A stretch of 64,000 nt of DNA from Pseudomonadota bacterium (GCA_021792365.1 JAJYUT010000003.1:310001-374000); one strand, 5' to 3'. Shown: positions 47,938 to 57,882, numbered from the stretch's first letter. The notes: a model not told the origin generated them from the letters alone. Made by a program: numbers and translations.

Positions 47938-48768
47938 TCAGCCGCGCCGCCAGTTGCCGCGCGCCACATGGAACCAGTCGAGTCGAGGCTCCCCGAGGCC
48001 CAGCCGGAACGCATCGCACACGCGCCGCTCCAGGTCGCTCCGCGCGACTGAGGCATAATCCGCTCGCCCGGCCGCGGCGTCGCAAAACGCCCGCTCAGCG
48101 TCCTCCGGATCGGTCAGCTTGAGGGAGGCGATTTGCCCGCCCTTGTAGGGCGCTTCGAACAGCAGCGCCTGGGCATCGCGCGTGCGGCCGTGGCCGAGCC
48201 GCCAGATCTCGTAGTCCAGCACGTCCCGCGCGAGCGCGGCATCGGGCAGGAAGTCGGCCATCGCCATGGTGCCGCGCTTCGTCATGCCGAGCTTGCCTGC
48301 GATCGCCGCGGAGGCTGGATTGATCCGGCCGAAGATGACGGCCGACACGCCGCCGCATGGGGCCGCCGCGAACAGCCAGTCGATCGCCGCGCGCGCCGCC
48401 TCCTGCGCCAGGCCGCGCCCCCAGCATTCCGGCGCCAGGCCATAGAGGATCTCGGGATCATCGCCGATATCGGGCGCCGCAAAGCCGCACCAGCCGATCA
48501 GCGCGCCCCGCGGCCGCACTCCGTCGTTGGCGGCGCGCAGGGCCCAGACGCCGTAGCCGAGATCAGCCCAACTCGCATTGTGCCAGCCGATGCGGTGCGC
48601 CGCGCTGGCGCGGCAGCGCTCGGGGGTGGACCCGTTGGCGGTGATGGCCTTGGTCACCTCCGGTTCGGCCAGAATCCCGGCTAGCGCCGCGATGTCCGCG
48701 TCGCTGAAAGCGTCGAACGTCAGGCGATCCGTCGCGATGGCAGGTACGGCGGGCACGTCAATCCTCAC
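47938..48768 (-). CDS. GNAT-family N-acetyltransferase with C-terminal extension
   Basis: Of 276 residues, the first 180 are a RimJ/RimL-type GNAT fold (ATDRLTFDAFSDADIAALAGIL..., EILYGLAPECWGRGLAQEAARAAIDWLF with the acetyl-CoA loop, RINPASAAIAGKLGM). The last 80 residues (GHGRTRDAQALLFEAPYKGG...) are not part of the GNAT fold and I do not recognise them. It is convergent with the importer operon; no cofactor other than acetyl-CoA is suggested. Confidence 0.82.
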   Translation of the reverse strand: MRIDVPAVPAIATDRLTFDAFSDADIAALAGILAEPEVTKAITANGSTPERCRASAAHRIGWHNASWADLGYGVWALRAANDGVRPRGALIGWCGFAAPDIGDDPEILYGLAPECWGRGLAQEAARAAIDWLFAAAPCGGVSAVIFGRINPASAAIAGKLGMTKRGTMAMADFLPDAALARDVLDYEIWRLGHGRTRDAQALLFEAPYKGGQIASLKLTDPEDAERAFCDAAAGRADYASVARSDLERRVCDAFRLGLGEPRLDWFHVARGNWRRG

Positions 48769-48959
48769 CAGAAATCACTGCCATGCGGCCGGCAGCGCCG
48801 TCTCAATGCGCGCGTCTACGGGCGTCGTCAATTGCTGGATGAACCGAGGGCATATCGAATGGCCCAAGTGGCTCCATCCTGTCCAATTCGGCTCTACCGG
48901 CCGGAAGCGGTTCTCGGCAGGTTCCCGCCTTTGCTGAAACGCCGGTAAGGAGGTCCGCG

Positions 48960-50048
48960 ATGTCTGTGACAATGGCCAAGGCGGATACGTTCGACCGGCA
49001 GGCGGCGGACGCGTTCGCCGCCCGCGTCGGCGAGATCCTGAATGCCGGCGCGGTCGCTGCGATGATGTCGATCGGACACCGCCTCGGCCTGTTTCGCGTG
49101 ATGGCGGACCTGCCGCCAGCGACCAGCGCCGCGATCGCGGCGGCGGCGAAGCTGAACGAGCGCTACGTGCGCGAATGGCTGGCCGTCATGACGACCGGCG
49201 GCGTGGTCACCTACGATGCCGGTCGCGCCACCTATGCCCTGCCGGCGGAGCACGCGGCCTGCCTCACGCCGGGAGCGCCGCTCGGCAACCTCGCGGTCTA
49301 TGCGCAATCGATCGCGCTGATGGGCGTGGTGGAGGAGCGGATGCTCGATCGGTTCCGAAACGGCGGCGGGATGAGCTACGCCGACTATCCATGCTTCCAC
49401 CAGATGATGGCGGAGGACAGCGCGCAGACCGTGGTGGACCATCTCTTCACCGCTTTGCTCCCATTGGCGGACGGCGTGACCGCGCGCCTGGAGCGTGGCA
49501 TCGAGGTGCTGGATGCTGGTTGCGGCGTCGGCCACGCGCTGATCGCGATGGCGGAACGGTATCCCAACAGCCGGTTCTCCGGCTACGACCTGTGCGCCGA
49601 CGCCATCGCCGCCGCGCAGCAATCAGCCGGTGCCAAGGGCCTCGCCAACGTCCGCTTCGCGCAACAGGACCTGACGGATTTTGCGGAGATCGAGCGCTAC
49701 GACCTCATCACCAGTTTCGATGCGGTGCACGACCAGAAGGAGCCGGCGGATTTCTTGGCACGGCTGTATCGCGCAGTGCGCCCCGGCGGCGTGCATCTGA
49801 TGCAGGATATCGGCGGATCGGCCCGGCTGGAAAACAACCTCGCCATGCCGATGGCGGCATTCCTCTATGCGATCTCGTGTGTCCATTGCATGCCGGTCTC
49901 GCTCGGGCAAGGCGGCGCGGGTCTCGGCACCATGTGGGGCTGGGAGACGGCCGAGGCCTTCTTGCAGCGCGCCGGATTTTCGGAGATCGAGCGGCACGTG
50001 CTGCCGCACGATCCGCTCAATGTCTGGTTCGTTTCCCGGAAGGCGTGA
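48960..50048 (+). CDS. SAM-dependent methyltransferase with N-terminal winged helix
   Basis: This 362-aa protein begins with a helical, winged-helix-like region (LNAGAVAAMMSIGHRLGLFRVM, RYVREWLAVMTTGGVV). A class I methyltransferase fold follows, with motif I EVLDAGCGVGHAL and an acidic residue in FSGYDLCADAI, and a post-motif DLITSFDAVHD. It resembles Rv2258c-type methyltransferases of unknown substrate. It is probably monocistronic; the BON gene is convergent. Confidence 0.88.
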   Translation: MSVTMAKADTFDRQAADAFAARVGEILNAGAVAAMMSIGHRLGLFRVMADLPPATSAAIAAAAKLNERYVREWLAVMTTGGVVTYDAGRATYALPAEHAACLTPGAPLGNLAVYAQSIALMGVVEERMLDRFRNGGGMSYADYPCFHQMMAEDSAQTVVDHLFTALLPLADGVTARLERGIEVLDAGCGVGHALIAMAERYPNSRFSGYDLCADAIAAAQQSAGAKGLANVRFAQQDLTDFAEIERYDLITSFDAVHDQKEPADFLARLYRAVRPGGVHLMQDIGGSARLENNLAMPMAAFLYAISCVHCMPVSLGQGGAGLGTMWGWETAEAFLQRAGFSEIERHVLPHDPLNVWFVSRKA

Positions 50049-50071
50049 AGCCATCCCGCCGGCTGTAGCCG

Positions 50072-50590
50072 TCAGATCGCCGTTCTCCGATGGACCATGT
50101 CCTGCGACTCGTCCGCGTCGCTGCGCCCTCGTGCCGGCTCGCGGATTCTCAGGTTGTTGTTGACGTCCCGAACGCCCGGAACGGTATCGACGCAATCCTC
50201 CGCGAGGCGCTTCTCGGCGCGGTTCTCGACCGTCCCGGTCAACGTCACGACGCCTTCGGCGACCGAGATCTCGATCTCCGTCGCGTCGACATACGGGTCG
50301 ATCGTCAGAAACTCGCAGACCTCCTCCTGGATGCGCTCATCGGATCGTACATAGCCGCGGGGGCCCCGGCCGCGATAGCCGAAGGGCCGCGGCGCCAGGC
50401 GGCGGCGCATCCGGTTGAAGCTGTCGCGCAGGTCCTCGATCCGCATCTCCCGCTCATCCTCCCCCCTGATGCTGGAGGCGACGTCGTCGGCGATGCTGCT
50501 GATCCAGCGATCGTACCAGCCCTCATCGCCGCCGCGGGCGGCAGTGCGGCGGGGCTCGTTCATTGCACGCGGATTGTAGGTGCGGGCCAT
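50072..50590 (-). CDS. BON-domain protein
   Basis: This 172-aa protein has a C-terminal BON domain (ERIQEEVCEFLTIDPYVDATEIEISVAEGVVTLTGTV, VPGVRDVNNNLRI). The N-terminal half is hydrophilic and rich in Arg and Asp, including WYDRWISSIADDV. BON domains bind phospholipid or other proteins. There is no signal peptide, so location is uncertain. ATG 50590 with GGGAG about 6 nt upstream is preferred over ATG 50611. Confidence 0.85.
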   Translation of the reverse strand: MARTYNPRAMNEPRRTAARGGDEGWYDRWISSIADDVASSIRGEDEREMRIEDLRDSFNRMRRRLAPRPFGYRGRGPRGYVRSDERIQEEVCEFLTIDPYVDATEIEISVAEGVVTLTGTVENRAEKRLAEDCVDTVPGVRDVNNNLRIREPARGRSDADESQDMVHRRTAI

Positions 50591-50734
50591 GCCTGTCTCC
50601 CTTTCGCTCAAGCATCAGCCTGGAAAACCAGCACTTTCCGAGAAGGTTCCGAGGAGGCTCGGACGGCTTGCCGGTGTCATTCAACGAAAGGCGGGAGGTC
50701 CGATGGCGTGATCGCTTGACACCACTACGAAAGC

Positions 50735-50767
50735 GGCCGGCCGGCGCACTGGAGACGCCGACCGGCC
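50735..50767 (-). terminator. Hairpin terminator candidate after the RTX gene
   Basis: A 12-bp stem (GGCCGGCCGGCG / CGCCGACCGGCC, one G-T wobble) with a 9-nt loop lies 40 nt beyond the minus-strand stop of the RTX gene. The following GCTTTCGT has only a short T-run, so it is a moderate terminator or stabilising stem. Confidence 0.6.
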
Positions 50768-50806
50768 TGGCTTCACGGCTCCGCTCCAGAGCGGCGCGCG
50801 CATCGA

Positions 50807-53119
50807 TCAGGTCAGGATCACATCCTGTCCCAGGGTGATCTGGTCGACCGTGTTCAGGGTGGCGACGTGCAGTTCGAACCCGTTGCCGCCGTTGCCATCC
50901 GCATTCACACGGATCTCCACGGTGCCGCCATTGTCCGTGACTTCGACACGGCCCGCCCGCGCCCCATTGGCGATGCCGAGAGCATCAAACAGGGCATCCA
51001 GATTGAAAGCGTCCTGTCCACCTGCTGCATCGCCGTCGAAGTCCTGGATGAGGTCGCGACCGTCGAGGACGTTGGTATAGCGAAACACGTCGTTGCCGCT
51101 GCCACCCAGGATCACATCGTCGCCGCGGCCGCCGACAATCACGTCGTTGCCGTTCCCGCCCTCGACGTCGTCGGCGCCGCCACCGCCACGCAGCACGTCG
51201 TTCCCTTCCGAGCCATCCAATGTATCCTTGCCTGCGCTGCCGGTGACGGTGTCGTTGCCCGCGTCGCCCTCGAGCCTCAGCAGCATGGTGCCCGCGGGCA
51301 TCCCTGCCGCGTTGATGACGTCGTTCCCTATGCCGCCATTGACCAAGAGCGTGTCCTGCGAATCGGCGTGGGCGACTGACACCTGGGCATGCAGGCCGGT
51401 GACCGAAGCCACGTTTCCTGCCATGGCAATCGTGACCTGATCGTTGCCAGAGGTGGCGTACACCATGACCCAGTCGGCTTCGCCATCGGCGGCGCCTTGA
51501 CCAAGATCGACCGCCACTTGCGCCAGGGCGGTGCCGGCAAGCTTCTCCTGGTAGATGTTGACGGCATCTTGTCCGCTGTAGGTCGAAAGCTGGAACCGCT
51601 CGACATCGCTTGGAGCGAGGCTGGTGCCGCCGGTCGCGAACACCGCCTGGTTGCTGTCGTTTCCAGAGATGTCGAAAGCATCGCTGCCGGTGCTTCCTCT
51701 GCACACCAGGCTATCGGTGCCGGCCTGGCCCTCGATCCTGTCGGTGCCATCGCCGATGTTCCAGATGAACTGGTCATCGCCGGCACCCAGGAAGGCCACA
51801 TCATTGCCGGCGCCGCCGATCACGGTGTCTTTCCCGGCGCTTCCCATGATGACGTCATCACCCGAGCCGCCCGAGAGTTGGAGGCGCATCTTGCCCCCAG
51901 GCAAGGCCCCGGCAAGAATCGTATCATTGCCGCTGTCGCCATAGACGTTGAGAACGTCCGTCGCGCCGGCATGCACGATGTCGATCTTGGCGGCCAGGCC
52001 AGTCACCCGGACGCCGCTGCCGGACCAGCCGATGTCGACGACGTCATCAGCCGACGTGCCGCCGACGTTGACGCTGTCGACGCTGGTATCGGCGAGCGTA
52101 TCGCCCGCTTTGGCCGCCAGATCGACGGAGACGTGCCGAACTTCGCAATCGGTGAGATCGAACAGGTCGATCCGATCGGCTCCACCGAGCGCTCTGACCT
52201 CCAGGCGCTCCACCAGGTCGGCCACGACGATCGCAGCACCATTGTGGCTGCCCTGCATGGCGCCGAGGCTGGTATTGAAAATGAGAGTGTCGCCAGTGTT
52301 GGACCCGGTGACGCGGACCGTGTCGGTTCCGCTGGCGCCATAGACCATGTCCTTGCCGTCGCCCGCATACCACAAGAACAAGTCATCGCCGTTGTCGAGG
52401 TAGGCATAGTCATCGCCGTCGTCGCCCATGACGATGTCGTTGCCCTCGTCGCCGCGGAGGCTATCCGTAACCTTGCTTCCGGTGATGCGGTCGTTTCCGT
52501 CGCCTGCGTTCACCTGGAGCGCCATGACATTCAGCTTGGACGCATTGACGACGTCATCGCCCTTGCCGGTGTGGATGGTGAGCCAGTCGGAGTCCGCGTT
52601 GCTGATCGTCATCTGGGCGGGAAGACCCGTCACGACCACCTTGCCGCCGTCAACCGCCACCGTGATGGCGTCGTTGCCGTCCGTGCCGTAGCCCTCGACG
52701 ACATCGTTCGCGCCATCGCCAGTCCCAGGCACCGCGCCTGCCAGGTCGATGTCCACCTGCTTCACGTGGGTGCCGGATAGATCGTAGACTCGAATCGTGT
52801 CGGCGCCGTCGCGCGCCCGCAAATCGATGCGCTCGATGCCGTTGAGGTCGAGGGTGGCGTTGTCGACGTCCCGATGGACCCTGGCCCGCGCACCATTGGC
52901 GGAAATCTCCAGCGTTTCATCCTTGGCGGCGATGACGCGGAGGGTATCGAAGCCGGCCTGCCCCTCCACCCTGTCGTTGCCTTCGCCGGCGTTCCAGATG
53001 AAGACGTCGTTGCCGCCCCCCATCCAGGCAAGGTCATTGCCGAGCCCGCCCGTGATGATGTCATTGCCGGCGCTGCCTTTGAGCGTGTCGTCGTTCGCCG
53101 TGCCGTTGATCGTCGCCAT
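50807..53119 (-). CDS. RTX-type calcium-binding repeat protein, probably type I secreted
   Basis: This 770-aa acidic protein has no Cys-rich domain and no signal peptide. It holds many GGxGxDxxx calcium-binding nonapeptides, for example GSAGNDIITGGLGNDLAWMGGGND and, near the end, GGNGNDVIVGGRGDDVILGGSGND. Three homologous modules of about 205 residues start near 36, 244 and 447 (FIWNAGEGND, FLWYAGDGKD, FIWNIGDGTD). Residues 675-770 resemble a serralysin-type C-terminal domain (FRYTNVLDGRDLIQDFDGD) and end in VILT, as in type I substrates. No enzymatic domain is present. GGAGGGG precedes ATG 53119. No type I secretion genes are nearby. Confidence 0.88.
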   Translation of the reverse strand: MATINGTANDDTLKGSAGNDIITGGLGNDLAWMGGGNDVFIWNAGEGNDRVEGQAGFDTLRVIAAKDETLEISANGARARVHRDVDNATLDLNGIERIDLRARDGADTIRVYDLSGTHVKQVDIDLAGAVPGTGDGANDVVEGYGTDGNDAITVAVDGGKVVVTGLPAQMTISNADSDWLTIHTGKGDDVVNASKLNVMALQVNAGDGNDRITGSKVTDSLRGDEGNDIVMGDDGDDYAYLDNGDDLFLWYAGDGKDMVYGASGTDTVRVTGSNTGDTLIFNTSLGAMQGSHNGAAIVVADLVERLEVRALGGADRIDLFDLTDCEVRHVSVDLAAKAGDTLADTSVDSVNVGGTSADDVVDIGWSGSGVRVTGLAAKIDIVHAGATDVLNVYGDSGNDTILAGALPGGKMRLQLSGGSGDDVIMGSAGKDTVIGGAGNDVAFLGAGDDQFIWNIGDGTDRIEGQAGTDSLVCRGSTGSDAFDISGNDSNQAVFATGGTSLAPSDVERFQLSTYSGQDAVNIYQEKLAGTALAQVAVDLGQGAADGEADWVMVYATSGNDQVTIAMAGNVASVTGLHAQVSVAHADSQDTLLVNGGIGNDVINAAGMPAGTMLLRLEGDAGNDTVTGSAGKDTLDGSEGNDVLRGGGGADDVEGGNGNDVIVGGRGDDVILGGSGNDVFRYTNVLDGRDLIQDFDGDAAGGQDAFNLDALFDALGIANGARAGRVEVTDNGGTVEIRVNADGNGGNGFELHVATLNTVDQITLGQDVILT

Positions 53120-53409
53120 GTTCCCCTCCCAAGTTGGGCCGCCGTTTCGGCGCCCGTTGCGATGGCCGCGGACTATGGGGGGACAACATTTCAGTCGGAT
53201 TTCGCGGACCGGGGTATTTGATTTCAATTGTTTCGGAATCGGCCTTCGCGGCACCCCATGGCCGTTCCCCGGTGCGCTTTGCTACCTCAGGCGGATTTGC
53301 CGCGGGTCCGTCCAGCTCATGGGCACGCAGGACTCGGAGTGTCGGAGGGATGGCGTTGCCTTGGGGGGATCGGTTGGGCTCCGAGACCCCGACCGGCGCG
53401 GCTGTTCCT

Positions 53410-53439
53410 GCTTCGCGAACGGATTGTCCGAGCGCCGCG
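53410..53439 (-). pseudogene. Fragment of der 3' end
   Basis: On the minus strand this reads RRSDNPFAKQ, against [11 protein letters not shown] at the end of der. The DNA shares ACGGATTGTCCG and GCGCCGC with 53860-53890, with a few mismatches. It is out of context and cannot make Der. Confidence 0.65.
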
Positions 53440-53508
53440 GATAGGCTGGACAGGAACGACCCGCGTTGCAGCGCGCCAGCTCCAGGCACCGGGCTCTGCC
53501 GGCCCGAC

Positions 53509-53571
53509 GCGCATCGGCATCCGTCAAAGGCTGCTGCCCGGCACCCCTCCTGCTATCCCCACGCGGAGAGC
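53509..53571 (+). pseudogene. Cupin gene fragment
   Basis: This stretch matches 43534-43600 of the tandem-cupin gene, including CGCATCGGCATCC, GGCTGCTGCCCGGC and ACGCGGAGAGC. Small indels break the frame, but RIGI, LLPG and SCYPHAES can be read from alternate frames. It resembles the second cupin half more than the first. Confidence 0.7.
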
Positions 53572-53706
53572 CGTGCAGGATTCCGCCTGGGCTCGGCTCG
53601 TTGCTCATTGGAGCGGCTCCCCCGCTTCCCCCGGCGGATTCATCGCGGCAGCCGGCGGCCGATCCTTCCCGACGAGCGGAGATCCGCGCGCCGCGGGTGG
53701 GGGCGG

Positions 53707-53745
53707 AACGGCGTGACTTTGAGGTCGAAGCTGCTCGCGGACGCT
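53707..53745 (-). pseudogene. Second fragment of der 3' end
   Basis: It shares CGGCGTG, TTGAGGTCGAAG and CTCGCGGA with 53906-53939 inside der (the [11 protein letters not shown] region), with indels. In der the corresponding segments lie 20 bp from the end motif; here they are about 270 bp apart with the cupin piece between them. Confidence 0.6.
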
Positions 53746-53853
53746 TTCACCGGATCCGCGCCGAACGGCACCGCCTTACGCAAAAACTTTGCCTAATTCT
53801 GGTCTCACGGAAGTCACCATTCAGGCGCTCTCCATGGAACCAGAATTGTGAAA

Positions 53854-55242
53854 CTACGCCTTCTCCACGAACGGATTGTCCGTGCGCCGCAGATGGAGCC
53901 GGATCGGCGTGCCCTTGAGGTCGAAGCGCTCGCGGATGCCGTTGATGAGATAGCGCGCATAAGCGTCCGGCAACTCGTCCGCCTTGGCGGCGAACAGGGT
54001 GAAGGTCGGCGGCCGGGTCTTGATCTGGGTCATGTAGCGCAGCTTGATGCGGCGCCCGCGCACCAGCGGCGGCGGATGCGCGACCGTCGCGGCCTCCAGG
54101 TACCGGTTGAGCTGTGCCGTCGGTACCCGCTTGTTCCATTCGTCATAGATCTTGAAGACCGCCTGCATCAGCCGGTCAAGGTTGCGCCCGGAGCGCGCCG
54201 AGAGCGTGACGATCGGAAGCCCGGTCACCTGCGGCAGGGACTTCTCCACCCGCTCCTTCAGCTTCTTCAGCGCCTCGCTCTTGTCCTCGATCGCGTCCCA
54301 CTTGTTGGCGGCGATCACCAGGGCGCGGCCTTCCTCGATCACGTGCCGCGCGATCGTCAGGTCCTGCTTCTCCAGCATGTCGTTGGCGTCCAGCACCAGC
54401 ACCACGACATGGGCATAGCGCACCGCGCGCTCGGTGTCGGCGGCGGACAGGCGCTCCAGCTTCTCCACCACCCGCGCGCGGCGGCGCAGGCCTGCGGTGT
54501 CGATGAGCCGGATCGGCGTTCCCTTCCAGTCCCACTCCACCGCGATCGCGTCGCGCGTGATGCCGGCCTCCGGCCCGGTCAGCAGCCGCTCCTCGCCCAG
54601 CAGCGCATTGGCCAGGGTCGACTTGCCGACATTGGGCCGGCCGACGATGGCAAGCTGCAGCACCTTCGGCGCCTCCGCTTCGTCCTCCGGCAGCCCCTCC
54701 AGTTCCGCGTCGGGGTCGATCGCCAGGTCCTCGAGCTGCGCCTCCTTGCGATCGGCCATCGCGCGCAAGGCGTCGTAGAGTTCGCCCATGCCTTCGCCAT
54801 GCTCGGCGGAGATCGGGATCGGCGCCCCCAGGCCAAGGCGAAAGGCCTCGTTCAGTCCCGCCTCCGCCGCCCTGCTCTCTGATTTGTTGGCGATCAGCAG
54901 GATCGGCGTGCGGGTCTTGCGCAGGCGCTTGGCGAAATGCTCGTCCAGCGGCGTCACGCCGGCGCGCGCGTCGATCAGCAGCAGCGCGACATCCGCTTGG
55001 CGAATCGCTTCCTCCGTCTGCTCGCGCATGCGCGCCTCGAGCGACTGGTCGAACACGTCTTCGAGCCCGGCGGTGTCGATGGCGGTGAAATCGAGGTCGC
55101 CGAGATGCCCGGGGCCGAAGCGCCGGTCGCGCGTCACTCCCGGCTGGTCGTCCACCAGCGCGAGCTTCTTGCCGACGAGGCGATTGAACAACGTCGACTT
55201 GCCGACATTGGGCCGGCCGACGATGGCGACGGTGAATGCCAT
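53854..55242 (-). CDS. der: GTPase Der (EngA)
   Basis: This 462-aa protein has two GTPase domains and a KH-like C-terminal domain, and acts in 50S subunit assembly. Domain 1 has [21 protein letters not shown] and ANKSES. Domain 2 has [27 protein letters not shown] and ANKWDAI. An acidic linker ([18 protein letters not shown]) joins them. The C-terminal domain ends [12 protein letters not shown]. bamB lies 7 nt upstream, a common yfgM-bamB-der order. Its 3' end appears to have a degraded duplicate just downstream. Confidence 0.97.
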   Translation of the reverse strand: MAFTVAIVGRPNVGKSTLFNRLVGKKLALVDDQPGVTRDRRFGPGHLGDLDFTAIDTAGLEDVFDQSLEARMREQTEEAIRQADVALLLIDARAGVTPLDEHFAKRLRKTRTPILLIANKSESRAAEAGLNEAFRLGLGAPIPISAEHGEGMGELYDALRAMADRKEAQLEDLAIDPDAELEGLPEDEAEAPKVLQLAIVGRPNVGKSTLANALLGEERLLTGPEAGITRDAIAVEWDWKGTPIRLIDTAGLRRRARVVEKLERLSAADTERAVRYAHVVVLVLDANDMLEKQDLTIARHVIEEGRALVIAANKWDAIEDKSEALKKLKERVEKSLPQVTGLPIVTLSARSGRNLDRLMQAVFKIYDEWNKRVPTAQLNRYLEAATVAHPPPLVRGRRIKLRYMTQIKTRPPTFTLFAAKADELPDAYARYLINGIRERFDLKGTPIRLHLRRTDNPFVEKA

Positions 55243-55249
55243 CAGGCCG

Positions 55250-56602
55250 CTATTTCAGCGCGCTCAGTCGCGCGTCGTCGGACAGGATGTAGACGGTCTC
55301 GTTGGCGACGACCGGCGGCAGATGCGAGGAATCGGGCAATGTCTGCTTGCCGAGGACGCTGCCGTCATACGGCGAGAGCGCCACCGCGAGGCCGCTGGAA
55401 CCCGTGACCAGCAGCCGATCGCTCACCAGCACCGGGCCGGACCAGTAGATGCGGTCCTCTCTTTCCACCGCGTCCTCGAATTGCGGCAGGGCGGTTATCC
55501 ACTTGATGCGGCCGTCATAGCGCGACAGGCAGACGACCTCGCTGTCATTGGTCAGCACATAGACGAAATCGCCCGCCACCCAGGGCATCTGCGTCCCGCC
55601 GAGTCCGTTGTCCCACACGCGGCCGCCGCGCTCCTTGTCCACGGCCGCCATGACGCCGCCATTGCCGATCGCGATGACGAAATCGCGGTCGATCACCGGG
55701 CGGCCGCGGATGTCGGTCAAGGTGGCGATGGCGTTGCCGCGCGCGCCGCCGGCGAGCGATTCGGTCCAGATCGAGCTGCCGTCGGTGACGTCGAAGGCGA
55801 GCAGCTCGCCCGAGGTATAGGCCGCGATGACGATGTCACCGTCCACCGCCGGCGTGGTACCGCCGAGCAGGCCGGCCGCCTCTTCGACGCCGGCGTTGGA
55901 CCACAGCTTGCGCCCGTCATCCAGCGCGAAGACGACGAGCTGGTTATCGATGGTAATGACGAACACGCGCCCATCGCTGACCGCGGGCGCGCTGCGCATC
56001 GGCGCCGGCGCGGCGGCTTCCCATTTCACCTCGCCGGTCTTGGCATCGAGCAGGAAGACCCTGGCGAAGGGCGTGGACACCACGAGTCCGGCTTCCGACC
56101 AGGCGACGCCGCCGCCGAACAAATCGTCGTCCTCCTCGTCCGGCGTCAGATCCTTGCGCCAGAGCTGGCTGCCATTGGAGGCGTTGTGCGCACTGACTAC
56201 GGAATCGGCGTCCATCGCATAGACCGCGCCGTCGGCGACGATCGGCTCGGCCAGCATGCGGTTGTCGTCGCTGGTCGCCGCACCGATATCGACCGACCAG
56301 ATCTGCTGCAGCGCGGCGGTGCTCGCCTTCAGATGGTACATGGCGTGGGTCTGGTTGCCGCCCGCCTGTATCCAGCCCGCGTTGGCATAGGGCTCCGGCA
56401 GGATGACGTCGGTAGCGGCCAGCTCCGGATCCACGCTCAATTGCCTGTTGAGCTGGAGCGCCGAGACGCGCTCGCCCGGCAGCGGCGGCTTCTCGCTTTC
56501 GCCGAACCAGCCGCAGCCGGACAGCAGCAGCGCCGCACCAAAGAAGACTGCCAGTCCCGTGCGGCGGCGTGCAGCACGCGTCATTTCCCGCAACCCAATC
56601 AT
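55250..56602 (-). CDS. bamB: Outer-membrane assembly lipoprotein BamB
   Basis: This 450-aa lipoprotein has a signal peptide with lipobox LLLSGC, then an eight-bladed beta-propeller of PQQ-like repeats ([54 protein letters not shown]). BamB is part of the BAM complex that folds outer-membrane proteins such as LptD. The ATG at 56602 is chosen; GTG 56614 and ATG 56584 are alternatives. It is flanked by the YfgM-like gene and der. Confidence 0.93.
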   Translation of the reverse strand: MIGLREMTRAARRRTGLAVFFGAALLLSGCGWFGESEKPPLPGERVSALQLNRQLSVDPELAATDVILPEPYANAGWIQAGGNQTHAMYHLKASTAALQQIWSVDIGAATSDDNRMLAEPIVADGAVYAMDADSVVSAHNASNGSQLWRKDLTPDEEDDDLFGGGVAWSEAGLVVSTPFARVFLLDAKTGEVKWEAAAPAPMRSAPAVSDGRVFVITIDNQLVVFALDDGRKLWSNAGVEEAAGLLGGTTPAVDGDIVIAAYTSGELLAFDVTDGSSIWTESLAGGARGNAIATLTDIRGRPVIDRDFVIAIGNGGVMAAVDKERGGRVWDNGLGGTQMPWVAGDFVYVLTNDSEVVCLSRYDGRIKWITALPQFEDAVEREDRIYWSGPVLVSDRLLVTGSSGLAVALSPYDGSVLGKQTLPDSSHLPPVVANETVYILSDDARLSALK

Positions 56603-56619
56603 GCCTTCCCCCACGCCGC

Positions 56620-57264
56620 TTAGTTCCCAAGCCGGTCGAGCATCTGGTCCGCCCTTTGGGCGAAGCCGGAGCTCGGCACGGCTTCCTCTGCCACCGCCTG
56701 CTTCACGGCTTCGAAGCTCGCCTTGGCCTTTTCCGTGTCGCCTGCCGCCAAGGCAGCGAGGCCGGTAATCTCCAGGGCCGAGAGGCGATAGCTCTCGCCC
56801 TCCTTGGTCAGGTCCTTGACCAGGTCGACCGCAGCCTCAGGCTTGCCGATCTCAAGTTCCAGCAGGGCGGCCTGGATCGCCGCCAAGTCGCGCAGCGGCT
56901 TGTCGGCGCCCTCGCCCTTGGCGATCTCGCCCAGGATGCCGCGGGCCTTCGCCTTGTCGCCGTTCTCGATCGCGGCCTCCGCCAAGCGGAAGCGCGCCAG
57001 CATGCCATAGACGCCGCCTTCGGCCGCCACCTGGGAGAGCGCGGCCTCGCGCGCGTTGAGGTCGGTCGTCGCGGTCGCGGCGAGAAAGTCCGCCGAGGCC
57101 TGAAGCTGCTGGCGGGCAGAATACTCCTTCCAGCCCCAATGGGCCGCCGCCGCCAGGACCACCAGCAGTGCCGCGCCGATGATGTAGTTGCCGTATTTCT
57201 TCCAGATCGCCGCTGCTTGGTCGCGACGGAGGTCCTCTTCGACCTCGTGGAAAATGTCTGCCAC
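56620..57264 (-). CDS. YfgM-like tetratricopeptide membrane protein
   Basis: This 214-aa protein has an N-terminal cytoplasmic stretch (MADIFHEVEEDLRRDQAAAIWKKYGNYI), one TM helix (IIGAALLVVLAAAAHWGW) and a periplasmic part of TPR-like helices (YGMLARFRLAEAAIENGDKAKARGIL...). YfgM-type proteins interact with SecYEG and periplasmic chaperones. The yfgM-bamB-der order supports the assignment. Confidence 0.9.
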   Translation of the reverse strand: MADIFHEVEEDLRRDQAAAIWKKYGNYIIGAALLVVLAAAAHWGWKEYSARQQLQASADFLAATATTDLNAREAALSQVAAEGGVYGMLARFRLAEAAIENGDKAKARGILGEIAKGEGADKPLRDLAAIQAALLELEIGKPEAAVDLVKDLTKEGESYRLSALEITGLAALAAGDTEKAKASFEAVKQAVAEEAVPSSGFAQRADQMLDRLGN

Positions 57265-57510
57265 CCGATGTCTCCGCTGTCCCGCTCTGCTCCCCGGCCG
57301 TCGCCTCGTGTCGTCGACGTGCGCAACCCACGGGATCGATTAACAAAATTGGGCCGTAACATAGCGGCTGACCCCAGCGATGGCAAACCATCTCCGGCTC
57401 TTCTTCCCAGGTCCCTTCGGACCTGCCCGACCGCCCGGAACCGAATAATGCCGCGCCCTGGAACGGTTCTTGCTGGGACCTCGGCAGCACAGACTGGAAA
57501 GCGGACAACC

Positions 57511-57882
57511 ATGCCTATTCGGGACCGATTCTGGCGCCTCCTGGCGCCCTTCGCCGGCTTGGCCTTGCTGGCCGTTCTGAGCGGCTGCACCGCCATTGCC
57601 CTGACTCCGGCGGCGGCGGTTTATGCCGGCGTGGAGGGCGTTGCCCTCAACCAGACCGGCAAGCTCGCCTCGGATCACGTGGCCTCGGCCATCACCGGGC
57701 AGGATTGCAGCTTCCTGCGCTACAAGGACACCGGCAATTATTGCCGCAGCGCCGCCGAGATTGCCGCCCAGGAAGCCATCGAGCGGCGCGATCTCAGCGC
57801 CTATTGCTACCGCCGCCGCGGGCTCGTGACCTGCTACGACACGCCCGATCCCACCGCCACCGAAGAGATCCGGGTCCACTAG
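57511..57882 (+). CDS. Small lipoprotein, unknown function
   Basis: This 123-aa protein has a signal peptide with lipobox LAVLSGC (Cys26). The mature part has several Cys (DCSFLRYK, NYCRSAAEI, AYCYRRRG, VTCYDTP) that may form disulfides. I do not recognise a family. It is divergent from the YfgM-like gene. Confidence 0.78.
   Translation: MPIRDRFWRLLAPFAGLALLAVLSGCTAIALTPAAAVYAGVEGVALNQTGKLASDHVASAITGQDCSFLRYKDTGNYCRSAAEIAAQEAIERRDLSAYCYRRRGLVTCYDTPDPTATEEIRVH

Larger units (their letters stand above)
53120..53853. other. 734-nt region with decayed gene fragments
   Basis: Apart from the RTX gene promoter area (about 53120-53260), this gap holds no intact gene. It contains two pieces resembling the 3' end of der (53410-53439 and 53707-53745) and one piece resembling the tandem-cupin gene (53509-53571), described separately. 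The remaining sequence shows nothing recognisable. Confidence 0.7.

Noticed and set aside
53134-53796. A 220-aa open frame across the decayed region
   Set aside because: Its sequence is compositionally random apart from the SCYPHAES piece, which belongs to the cupin fragment, and it has no start signals.
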